A DNA stretch of 13,159 nucleotides from Euperipatoides rowelli. Lineage: Eukaryota; Onychophora; Udeonychophora; Euonychophora; Peripatopsidae. This document shows, in pieces, positions 1 to 8,897 of the stretch. The notes below the pieces were generated by a model, which made no database searches, had not been told where the DNA came from, and saw only the letters and a list, made by a program, of their open reading frames with translations. The translations under genes and the position numbers were made by a program. The stretch lies in NCBI GenBank assembly GCA_003024985.2, contig PXIH01S0021015.1; one strand, 5' to 3'. Within the stretch, counting starts at the first letter, position 1. Each line of letters opens with the position of its first letter.

Positions 1-175
1 AGATGTTGGATTACACCTAAAATTGATCATGCTGATTTTAAACCTCTTAGAGACATTAATCAAGACCATTCATCTCCTATTGGTATGTTTATTTGCAAAA
101 CTGGTTGGACACCCATTGGTTCACCCTATATTCATTGTAATTATTCTGATCAGCCATTTGATTTCTATTGTGAAG
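1..175 (+). CDS. Partial exon: CCP/sushi-like domain of an extracellular protein
   Basis: The frame starting at base 1 is open and encodes a four-cysteine module. Cysteines fall at residues 2, 32, 46 and 57, with gaps of 29, 13 and 10 residues. This is the spacing of a CCP/sushi module, and it closely matches the exon at 10618-10794 (27, 12 and 10). The third-strand signature is visible as FICKTGW followed by GSPYIHC. CCP modules are about 60-residue beta-sandwich units with C1-C3 and C2-C4 disulfides, used for protein or carbohydrate binding in secreted and surface proteins. The exon ends at AAG|GTAATA, one base into a codon (phase 1), exactly one codon after the last cysteine, as in the second exon. 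The usual tryptophan between C3 and C4 is absent (QPFDFYC). An N-glycosylation sequon (NYS) follows C3. The 5' splice site lies left of the window. If the donor were not used, a stop would follow at 190-192. The parent protein is not identifiable. Confidence 0.68.
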
Positions 176-1334
176 GTAATAAAATTATGTAATAGTCTAC
201 TAGTAATATTTTTTAACCTATTTATTATGTTGGTATTTATAAAAAGGATCATGATGATTAATAATATACAGTAATTGTTATATTTCTAACAAAAGTGGCT
301 GGTGTAATACTTTAAATAGTGTAAGCAACCATTTTATTGTTTGAGTGAGAGGTTATTTGCATAATGAAATCCCTAAAATACTAACTTAACCATTCGGTGG
401 CCATCTTGCATAACAGATCTCGCCCAAACAAGGGTTTTAGCCTAGAACCACATTTTATTTGTTTTATAGTGTATAGACGTCTGTCTAAGGATCATAAAAA
501 GTAGTAAGGTATTCACAATCAGGGATGATAATGAGTAGTGAAGGAGTGCAAAGGAGTCATGGATTTCTCATGATCATTGGCCTAACAATATTTTCTAACA
601 TAAAATTCTTGTATTACATAAATTATACAACATAATAATGTTGTATAATTTATGTAATACAAGAATTTTATGTTAGAAATGATTTAAAATTCACTGTATG
701 TTTGTAAAAAAAAATAGAATTGTCATGTTATTTAATTAGATAGACTATTGTGAATTTCAACTAAGACAAGTGGGGAGAAATAAATAAATAGTTTGTATTT
801 TTATAATTTGTAATATAAGAGATAGTCAGAGCAGGCTATAATTTTATTTTTATTGTAAAAAGAAATTGTAATGACTTTATTCAGCATAAAAAAATAATCT
901 GTGTAAAAGAAAAGAAAGATGAGTTGTGTCATTCCCATGAAAACTAGCACGCAACACGCATCATGGGATTTGTTCTCTGCTCTAGCTCTCATTTTCAAAA
1001 TGGAAAATTTTATTGACTCAGTTTTTATGATATTAGTTTTCAGTTATATACGCAGTTGGCTCTTATTATATTCTGTAAGGAAAGCTGTACTTTATTATCT
1101 ACTATATAGTTTGGTTTATTGTTGCAAGATACTTTTGGCATAATTATTTTAAATTTAGATTAGTTTTCTGTACCGGCTAGACAAAACACCTACAGAAACA
1201 AATTTCATTTCAAGTGGGCTGGTTAGCTGACTTATTACAATTTATAATGCCTAATAATTCTGAGATATCTACTGCTAATTCCAAAGAATTNCTGATTAAT
1301 ATATAATTTATCTAAATATTATTTCCTAGTTTCA
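176..1334. other. AT-rich intronic sequence with no recognisable gene
   Basis: Apart from the perfect hairpin at 592-679, nothing here is recognised. A somewhat GC-richer patch at about 390-460 contains GGCCATCTTG and could be part of an interspersed repeat, but it is too short to classify. Short open frames at about 801-1143 on both strands overlap one another, are rich in hydrophobic residues as expected from AT-rich DNA, and have no domain signature. Confidence 0.5.
592..679. repeat. Perfect inverted repeat, 42-bp arms, 4-base loop
   Basis: Bases 592-633 are the exact reverse complement of 638-679, with the loop AATA between them. I compared all 42 positions and found no mismatch; pairing stops at 591/680. 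Decayed repeats rarely keep perfect arms, so the palindrome is either recent, maintained by gene conversion, or an assembly or cloning snap-back artefact. It could be a fold-back or MITE-like element, although no clear target-site duplication is visible. It could also be a long-stem precursor of small RNA, but animal pre-miRNAs normally contain mismatches. Confidence 0.9.
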
Positions 1335-2270
1335 ATGGATGAGCAGGTGATAGACCTACTTAATTTGCTCAACATTTTGGATAACCTCATAGAACTCTCA
1401 CCTTTGGAATTTCCAGCTTATTTATACATCAGATTTTCTTAGCCTGAAGCTAAAAGAAGATTTCTTACAGAATTTACAAGATTTGATGATTTACATGTTC
1501 ACATGGCAGTCGTTATTCTGGACGAAAAAATTATCAAATTCACCATTACATGGATGTCTTTAATAGTTCTATGAGAAAAACTGGACCACATTTTACGGGG
1601 AATACGGTCAGGTGTACAGTTATCATTATGACCCACTATTAAAAAAATTACTCAAACAGTATGATGCGAAACTACACCATCCTACATAATATTTAAAATG
1701 AAACCCCATGTAAACATTTCAGATTTACCTTATAATATTACAGTGGAAGCTACATGCAGAGGCTGGCTTCATATGCCAAACAGGAAAAAGTATGTTTTTG
1801 GTGCCAATGTGATTCCCATTTCATTAGGGAATGCAGTGTGAAATGGTGTAAAAGCTGCCAAACGTTTTTGGAACCCAATCATGATTGTCCGAGTTCATAC
1901 ATACATACGGTAACAAATTGACACAGCAGCTTCGTATGCAGAATGGAAATATTATATAGAACATCCTCAGGAATCTGCTGTTACATTACATAGTCCTATG
2001 GATAGGGAAAGTAACCAGTCATTTGTAGAACCACATGTTGCTTCAGCGAATTTAAAATCTATAAATAACACAGTGTAAGTAACCTAATGTCTAGTTAAGT
2101 ACAGACTCAGGATAGTTTATCTCAAGCCATCCTGGAAGCTAAAGTAGATCTTCAAATTGAGAATTTTCAGATATGCTTTTGAAAAAGCCTAATGATGATG
2201 CGCTTATGAATACAAACAAGAAACTAAAACTTAACAATGGAGCATACAATGATTCAAAGCTTGTAAAAGG
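1335..2270 (+). pseudogene. LINE ORF1 relic with CCHC zinc knuckles
   Basis: ORF1 proteins bind the element's RNA and chaperone it in the ribonucleoprotein particle. The clearest evidence is at 1793-1888, where one frame shows C-x2-C-x4-H-x4-C (CFWC, then H at 1817, C at 1832). A second cluster follows with Cys codons at 1847, 1856 and 1886 and His at 1880. Just upstream, 1700-1740 encodes VNISDLPYNITVE in another frame, the basic or RNA-binding stretch that usually precedes the knuckles in Tx1-type ORF1. An ATG at 1335 opens a frame broken by TAG at 1440 and TGA at 1572, which may be the N-terminus. The region after 1890 is low-complexity and damaged. At least two frameshifts and several stops are present. 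The start and end are approximate. Confidence 0.7.
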
Positions 2271-2659
2271 TTAATTGCAGTTTGTATTACCCTTGGGAAA
2301 AAAAAAAACCATGTTCAAACATAAATACCATTTGTATTGTGTATGTGGCTACTGTCCAGGTAATTTTTTTTTATTTATTTTATTTAACATCACTAACTTT
2401 AATCTTAGTATATATGTAAATACTGAAGATTGGAAAATTAAGAGGTATCAGTTTACAATTATAGTTTATTAAAAAGTGTTGGCTAGTAATTTCTCACCTA
2501 AAATTAGCATTTATCATATTGTTCACTCGCTGCAAATGTCATATTTTCTTATCTTGTGGATAATTGAAATATTGAATGTAATAGCGATAATATTTTGTTC
2601 TAAAACTCATGTTTATGATATGTTGTTTGTTTAGATTGGAGGAGGAGTGATCTAATTAA
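2271..2659 (+). other. Spacer between the LINE ORFs, no coding signal
   Basis: This AT-rich stretch lies between the ORF1 zinc-knuckle relic and the ORF2 endonuclease start. It has a run of nine A's at about 2300 and long T runs. One 65-codon open frame (2275-2472) has no recognisable domain and is probably fortuitous. An inter-ORF spacer of a few hundred bases is longer than usual for L1/Tx1 elements, so part of it may be a small insertion or decayed end-of-ORF1 sequence. Confidence 0.4.
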
Positions 2660-5560
2660 TTATAAATATTAATCAACCATACCTAAAAACTTGCTCACTT
2701 AATACCCAAGGTCTCAATAATTATATAAAAAAAATAAATCTTTTAAATCTTTCGATAAAAGAGGAAATGGACATTGCTTTTTTTGCAAGAAGTAAAGCTA
2801 AAAATAGGTGCTGATAACAAACTAGAAATGTTTAACTCTCATTATTTGATTTTTTCTGCATTAGCTAATACTGCCAAAAGAGATGTTATAATATTAAAAT
2901 ATATAAATCTTTAATTATAAATAATAATAAAAATTTTAATAGCTGAATGTCATATGTTAATTATATCACTCATTATTGGTGGAGAAACAATATATTTAGT
3001 CTCTTATTATGGGCCTGCCCAAATTACTCAAAATAAGCTTTTATGGAGAAAATTTTTTGATAAAATTCCAGGCAATAATAATAATAATATACTGATAGGA
3101 GTTTGATTTCAATGTTTCACACTTTGCCATATTAGATCTAATTCACTTAAATTAGATGATGTTGCCACTAAACTTAAAATGAATCATTTGCCTACACGAT
3201 TAGCTTCTGTATCTAACACAATTGATTTTTTTTATTTATTCTGGTAATATGTTTAAAAACTGTTCATTGAAATTAAAACTAACATTTTATCTGATCATGT
3301 TCTATTGCTTGTAGATTTTCAAACTGTAAACTTTAATAATATTTCAAAGTATTCTATTAAACAACCGCATTACTCCTTACATCCTAACTTACAATTTACT
3401 ATTGCTGAAACTAACGAAATATATATTCAATTTAATAGCTTATTATTTGNNAATAGATTNAANATTNNAGAATGGCTTAAATTCAAAAATAATTTATTTG
3501 ATATGATTAATACCGCCATTTTTAAATTTAAAACTAATCTGCATTCTTGGATAACAACCTTATCAAATATTCCTGAAAAGATGTCAGACTTAAATAAAGA
3601 TGAAGTTCCATATTTTTTATCGTGTAAAAAATCTTTTATAGACTTAATTAAAATTAGAGACAAAGAAAATTATATGTATTTAAAAAAGAAAATAATAGCC
3701 ACAAGCTATGACTTCTCACTGGTAAAAAATCAGCTTCTGCCCTTAATTGTATCTTTGACAATGGCAGTCTTACTAAGAGTTTTTACATGGTCACTACTAT
3801 CTACAAGCTTTGCAAAGATATTTATATGGATATACCTGTAGAATTTCAATTATTAATGGAAGATATCGATTTTAATATTGAAGGTTCTATGAATATTGGG
3901 TACAATTTTAAAATAAACGATGATGATGAAGCTGTTTACAAGATAAATCATTGTTGTTCACCAGGTCCTGACCTAATTAATTTAAAAATATGGCAAATGT
4001 TTGATAATTTATGGATATTATTATATTAAAATATTTTTAAGTTACTTTTAAACAATGCTTATCTTAGAAATACTTTCATTGCATCATACATGGTCTTATT
4101 TATCAAAAGAAATGTAACTACTGCTGATCAGATTACTATGAATCTATTACGACCTATTTGCATTGAAAACTTAGACTTTAAGATATTTGGTCGCATTCTG
4201 AATAAAAACATTCATTACTATTGCCTTCCATATTATCCCCTTTTCCATTTGCAATCAAAGGTTCTAACATACATTTTCCAATTTACTGCTTACAAGAAGC
4301 AATTTTTGAAATTAAGAGGTTGGGGCTTCTGGAAGCAGCCCTGGTCTTTCTAGATATTGAAAAAACTTTTGATAAGGTTAACTTAAAAGTATTAGCTAAT
4401 ATAATTAAAAAAATTGATTTTTCAAATCTATCCAGAGGTTTAATTAATTATATTTCTAATAAGGGTATTATATTAAACATAACAATAAGTTATTCTATAC
4501 TTTAAAAATGAACAGAGGAATAGCCCAGGGCTCTTCCCTGAACTCCAATCTCTTTGTATATGTTGATCTTACAAATCAATAGTTTGCATGTCGGTTATTC
4601 TTTTGCCGAGAGCGTTGGTACCATTGTTACTGTGTTAGGCTACCTTGATGATTTTACTGTTCTTTTAAAGGATATAAGGGACTTAGATAAAATTATGTAT
4701 ATTGTAAACGAATTTCTTGTAAAACTGGTGCTAAATTTAATTGTAGCAAGACTTATGTCTGGAAACCTTTTAATAATATGATTCTTGTGATAATTTACCA
4801 GTGACCTTTTCAGGCATCCCATATCCATTTATAGGTATGGATATACAACGTAAAATCCAAAATACTTTGCTAGAAAAATTTAACTTAATTCAACAACAAC
4901 TATCTTATTTAATAACAAAAGTTAAAATAATTAACACTTACCTCTTCTCCAAAATTTTGTACTTTTCATATCACACAAAATTTACACAGAAATCTGTTAA
5001 TGTTCTATAGTGAACCTAATATTATGGGGCAGAAATTAATACCTATATCTAAGGCAAATATTTTGTTGCCTATCTCCAAAGGTGGGCTTAGCCTACAAGA
5101 CACAACAGTGATTACAGAAGTACTAAGAGCCAAATGTGCATTTACTTTGGTAATATTAGAGAATCAATACTGCGTTACACATAGGTTGAACCCACCAACA
5201 CTCCTCTTCCAATCATTATTAAGGGTAATCCACTGTTTATCGTAATTAGTAACTTTTTGGATATATCTGATACATTGCATAAGATTTTGGATACTAGAAT
5301 CACATATAAATTTTACTATAATTTGTTAAATGATGACATTCAGCCTGTGGCTGAAAGAAAATTAATTTGTTTTTTCTCTACACATTTAATACATCAGATT
5401 TATTCGCCCAATTTATTAATTTCATGTCTTCACAGTCCAAAAATATGGTCTGCTATGTGATGACTCTTGTGCGGTTCTGGGGAGAAGTTGAAAGTGACGA
5501 TCATATCTTTTTTGAATGTACATACTTTAAAAAACACATTTTTTTTTCTCACAGGTTGGA
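2660..5560 (+). pseudogene. LINE ORF2 relic: APE endonuclease, reverse transcriptase, zinc finger
   Basis: This is the enzyme of target-primed reverse transcription. The endonuclease runs about 2660-3310. It opens with SLNTQGL (from 2695), then shifts frame into FLQEVKLKIG (catalytic Glu), then RDVIILK and VSYYGP, and ends at Ser-Asp-His (3290-3298). The reverse transcriptase runs about 3900-4990: SPGPD at 3958, LRPI at 4147, block A LDIEKTFD at 4350-4373 (catalytic Asp), block B RGIAQGSSL at 4514, block C YLDD at 4641-4652, and TGAKFNCSK at 4724. LPISKGGLSLQD follows at about 5065-5100. A zinc-finger RVT motif with GEVESDDHIFFEC ends at 5519, its first Cys pair damaged. The blocks lie in different frames, so there are multiple frameshifts. 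N bases at 3450-3468 obscure part of the linker. The C-terminal tail beyond the zinc finger is missing. Confidence 0.85.
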
Positions 5561-5579
5561 ACCTTCAGCTTAATAATTT

Positions 5580-7260
5580 ATTAAGCACTGGGTTCGAGAA
5601 GAAGCTCCAGATTTGTTTTTAGTATAAGCTGAGTGTCTGTGGATATGCTGGTTTTGATGTTTGGATTAACTTCAAAGTGAAGCTGATTTGCTGGCTCAAT
5701 ACCATGCTTGTCTGTGGATGTGCTGGTATCTCTGTTTGTCGAATAGATTATATTGAAATATGATTGGTTAAATGCTATTATGTGTTTACTATGGTGTATG
5801 GCACAATCTTGAATGGTGTTCTCAGCTTGTTTGTTTTGTCTGTCTGACCAGTATGGATATCCTAATTGGGGTGGTTTTTGTTTATGTTTTCCACCATGAT
5901 ATACTTTATGATTTTACTTTGTTTGCAGAGTCTCTTTATTAAAAGCTCTCCCTCTCTCTTTATCTGCTTGGCATGACAGTTGCTATACTTCAGGTAACTG
6001 GGCTTAGTGTTTATAGCCAAATAGCAATTCTGCTGGTGTTATTCTTGTTGTTGTGTGTGGGGTGGCTCTATGGTTGCACACTTTTTGGTTTAGTTGGGGT
6101 TTCCAAGTTGGCTTGTTGTATTCTGCTATTTGTAGTATTTAGCAGATGGTACACTTTAAACATTCAGCTTCTCCAATGGCCTGGGGCCAAAGGGGCATTA
6201 TCTTTCGATGTTTGAAACCCATACTTCTGGCAAAATCAGCAAACACTTTGCTGTTGAAGGGTGGTCCATTTGTATTATCTGAGCACATCTCTTATGGAAT
6301 CCCAAAAAGAGAAAATAATGTATCTAATCGGAGTATGTTGATTGCTGCTATGGTAGATGATATTATTTCAACTACTAGTTGAAGATAACTAGGAGATATT
6401 CTCATGTATGCAGTTTACCTTTTTCGTCGATATTCAACTTCTGCCAGGGTCTTTGGGGCAGATCTGTGGTATGCAGAGGTGACCTTACATGCATATTGGT
6501 TACGGCTTTGCACTCCAGGTAAGGTGTTTTCAATCATTCTGTCGATATCAGAAAACCATGTTTTTTTTCTCTGACAATTCCAAGATGACCCTGGTGTGTG
6601 ATGTTCACTTATCTTTGTTGGAATGAAGTGGGTAGCACTAGTCTTGCTACCCAGAGCAACACAGGTCGGTCCTTATTAGTGAACAGCTCATACTTTAATT
6701 TTTGGAAATGGATTATTTGTGATCTGTTCACCCCTGATCTATCAGTCCATTTCCAGTTTCTTCTACTTAGGTTTTGTATCACCGTTTGCAGGGTGGTGTC
6801 CTCCAGTGTTGCCTTTTTGGACTTCTGCCATGAAAATGGTTATTGAGCTGGAATGAGTATAAGAAGTTGGCATATTCTTCAGCTTGCAAGCCTATGCATG
6901 TTGTATGTGTGGCTTAACAAGACATATTCTGCCAGGTTTTCTTTACCTGGCATGCATATCATGTGATAGAGTGTTGCTGCAGCTTCCCTCTCTAAATTCT
7001 CAGCCTATCAAATAATTGTCCCTTCAGGTTGTTAAAGACTGACATCATTGGTTGGTGATCTGTCAAGACATTAAATGGAGCACCATGCATGTATAAACAG
7101 AAATAGTCAACGGCCCAAGTTAGGACAAAAGCCTCCCATTCTATCTGTGAAGTTCTGGTTTTCATGTTGTCAGTGCATGGCGGCCAAAAGCTAGCCCTCT
7201 GAATTTTAATTAGCATCTTTTTGCATCAAAATTGCACCCAAACCCACAGGACAGGCATTT
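5580..7260 (-). mobile_element. Truncated Ty3/gypsy LTR-retrotransposon pol fragment (RNase H to integrase tail)
   Basis: Read on the minus strand, the order is as in gypsy pol. RNase H begins at 7259 with PVGLGAILMQK, where the usual DAS is NAC, so the catalytic Asp is changed. After a frameshift it continues as QIEWEAFVLTWAVDYF and LTDHQPM to about 6992. The integrase zinc-binding domain shows HQGHLGIV at about 6573-6596, with its Cys pair degraded. The integrase core shows NGPPFNSKVF, GFKHRKIMPLWPQAIGEAE and ATPHTTTRITPAELLFG (about 6370-5990). It ends with NKLRTPFKIVPYT (about 5832-5794) and a Ser/Thr-rich tail. Protease, reverse transcriptase, gag and LTRs are absent. Stops and frame changes mean it is dead. 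The NKL-TPF motif resembles Mag-like gypsy elements; this subgroup call is tentative. Confidence 0.85.
5634..5738. repeat. Imperfect direct repeat, period 75 bases, in the gypsy pol tail
   Basis: TGTCTGTGGATRTGCTGG occurs at 5634-5651 and again at 5709-5726, with partial similarity continuing after each copy. The 75-base offset equals 25 codons, and on the minus strand both copies read as a similar Ser/Thr-rich segment (TSTSTD and TSISTD). This fits an internal repeat in the low-complexity C-terminus of gypsy pol, although it could instead mark a local duplication at the junction with the LINE. Confidence 0.6.
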
Positions 7261-8150
7261 AGTAATTTTCTCGATCTCTCAAGGTATTTATGGTGTATAT
7301 TTGAATTATTTGTATTTTTCCATGTTTTGCTGTAATTGTGTTTCTAGCCAACTTAATCTCAGTTTTTTATTATTATCCTCTCTAATGGACTGTCTGAGTC
7401 TAAATGACACTAAACAGGAAACTACCATTTCACTGAAACCACCATGGACCCACAGGATGTATAATCTAGAATTATGAGGAGAGAAAGTCACTAAATCCAA
7501 TCACACTGGATAGGAGAGCACGTGACCAGCATTTCATCAAATCATAATCTCAACACGGACAATAATATGTATTTTCATAAACCTCAAAATAGTATAAATT
7601 TCAGCACTCAAAATCATATTTCCTTCTTCAAAAATTCAAGTTAAATGAATATATAAAAATACGATTCCAGAAATTTGGTACAAAAAAAAAATAATTCAAC
7701 TCTATTTTGAAATAATTTCCAACCTAATCAAGAATGCCAAAAGTAAAATTAAAAAGACTTCAGAAATCCCCCCCCCCCCCCTTTCCCCGTCACCAAGAGC
7801 AAGACTTCCGAAGATAAGAATATTTGGACGACTCTGTATCTACTGATAGAAAGCCATGATAAGAAGTGTACCAGTCATAATCCACACTTCCCTATCGGTC
7901 AGCTCACCGAGGTCACCGACTCACCAGCAGAAGCCAGAAGCTCTCAGTAAATTTTACGCTAAATCCCCACACAGTGTATTCCAGCAAAGGCATCGAAACC
8001 TCTACCCCACTCTCCTCTCCTTCTACAGAAACTCTGCCATGTTTTACCCCACACTACCAGGACAGTGTGTCTTCGTTTTTTCACAAAGGATCAACGGACA
8101 TTGTTTTTACCTAAGTTTCTCTAACAAGTCTACTCTATTCTAATGATGTC
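7261..8150. other. Unassigned sequence with a GC-richer island and poly-C tract
   Basis: The left part (7261-7780) is AT-rich with no domain signal; a 64-codon minus-strand frame at 7306-7500 shows no reverse transcriptase motif, so the gypsy relic does not visibly continue. From about 7780 to 8145 the base composition becomes clearly richer in C and G. A 95-codon plus-strand open frame starts at ATG 7856 and ends at 8143, but its translation is Ser/Pro-rich without a recognisable fold. On the minus strand the same island has a potential donor-like GTGAGT near 7909. It may be an unclassified repeat or a non-coding exon; neither can be decided from sequence alone. Confidence 0.35.
7768..7781. 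repeat. Poly-C tract (14 C)
   Basis: Fourteen consecutive C's are followed by TTTCCCC. The run sits at the left edge of the GC-richer island, where composition changes abruptly, and is likely to be length-variable or miscounted in the assembly. Confidence 0.9.
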
Positions 8151-8743
8151 TGCACAGTTTGCATGTCGTGTAAGTTTTATTTTTTTTTTGTTTTTTTACA
8201 TATTAGTATAAATCAAATTTTCGTTTTATTTCATGCCAGAAATCCAAAAACTAGAGATCATTCTTAAACCTAACCCTTAACCTAAATCATTTATTTTGTG
8301 TGTTTATATAATGTGAAAAGCATTTTTTCTTTTGAATTGTGCCACTTGCTTCTTTCAATAACCCTTCATTTCCCACAGCTTTGTTTTATTCTTAACTTGT
8401 TCCCTCAAAAAGTATGTAAGATTTATTTATATATGATCCAGGTCAGCCTATCCCTTCAATCCAATCCAAACATTTCCATTTATGATTAGGCTAGTGGCCC
8501 AATCATTAATGAATGATGCTTTGAATTAATATGTTTATGTAAAGGCTAACTGCTTACTACAGTATACTGTATTACCCACAGGGTCATAATTCTTAAGTTC
8601 CTAGTCATTGTCATTTTTTAGATTGAGGTGTTCATATCTACATTTATTTTGTTTAGTCTTGCCAATGATAATTTTTTTCATTGTTATTATATTTGCACAT
8701 TGGCAAGTAACTTCATATTATTTTTGAACCTTATTCCATGAAG
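8151..8743. other. AT-rich intronic sequence with a short telomere-like patch
   Basis: No gene is visible. At 8264-8285 the sequence resembles degenerate CCTAA/CCCTTAA units, but only about three imperfect units are present, so it is not a telomeric array. A 63-codon plus-strand frame (8298-8489) is hydrophobic and AT-driven, with no domain. Confidence 0.4.
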
Positions 8744-8872
8744 CTTACCCAGACCAGTGCCGGGTAGATATTATTCCTAGGGATATTGAAGCAAAATGCA
8801 TAACTCCTTCTGGACTTAAGGCCCGCTGCTCTTGTCCAACCACTCAGTCTAGTGCTGAGCCTTATGTTTGTT
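8744..8872 (+). other. Possible small cysteine-rich exon (unrecognised domain)
   Basis: In the frame GCT TAC CCA (codon from 8743) the translation begins AYPDQCRVDII and contains six cysteines within about 40 residues, ending in PYVCCY. An AG at 8742-8743 would give a phase-1 exon start, matching the CCP exons on either side. The best phase-1 donor is GT at 8873 (TGTT|GTTATA), which is weak. The frame is closed by TGA upstream (about 8725) and TAA at about 8896. Local GC content is higher than in the flanks. The polypyrimidine tract is poor. I do not recognise a domain family, and the spacing is not CCP. It may equally be part of an old repeat. Confidence 0.2.
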
Positions 8873-8897
8873 GTTATATAAAATTTTACATTATTTA

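Larger units (their letters stand above)
1335..5560 (+). mobile_element. Decayed L1/Tx1-like non-LTR retrotransposon (LINE)
   Basis: Two successive plus-strand coding relics have the order of a two-ORF LINE: a zinc-knuckle ORF1, a short spacer, then an ORF2 with an APE-type endonuclease, a reverse transcriptase and a C-terminal zinc finger. The endonuclease opening (SLNTQGL), the fingers motif (LRPI...DFKIFGRIL) and the late HIFFEC zinc-finger motif resemble the L1/Tx1 group more than the jockey or RTE groups. This clade call is from memory of the families. The element is broken by many frameshifts and stops and cannot move itself. No poly-A tail or target-site duplication is seen. The 3' end appears to be missing where the gypsy relic begins at about 5560-5580. 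The 5' limit is uncertain. Confidence 0.82.

Noticed and set aside
23-274. Plus-strand 83-codon frame overlapping the left edge
   Set aside because: It overlaps the CCP exon in another frame, is hydrophobic and AT-driven, and has no domain. The frame from base 1 explains the sequence better.
592-679. Annotating the hairpin as a microRNA gene
   Set aside because: The stem is perfectly paired and fully AT-rich, without the bulges usual for animal pre-miRNAs; no supporting data are available in the sequence.
801-1143. Overlapping plus and minus small ORFs
   Set aside because: They have no domain, AT-driven composition, and overlap each other on opposite strands.
2275-2472. Plus-strand 65-codon frame between the LINE ORFs
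   Set aside because: It is low-complexity with no motif, and is best treated as LINE spacer or filler.
5973-6846. Plus-strand open frames across 5973-6846
   Set aside because: They are antisense shadows of the gypsy integrase region, whose conserved motifs read clearly on the minus strand.
7306-7500. Possible continuation of gypsy pol into reverse transcriptase on the minus strand
   Set aside because: No RT block such as the YxDD box or its neighbours is visible in any minus frame.
8264-8285. Telomere-like CCTAA/CCCTTAA units
   Set aside because: There are only about three imperfect units; it is not an array and is common by chance in AT-rich introns.
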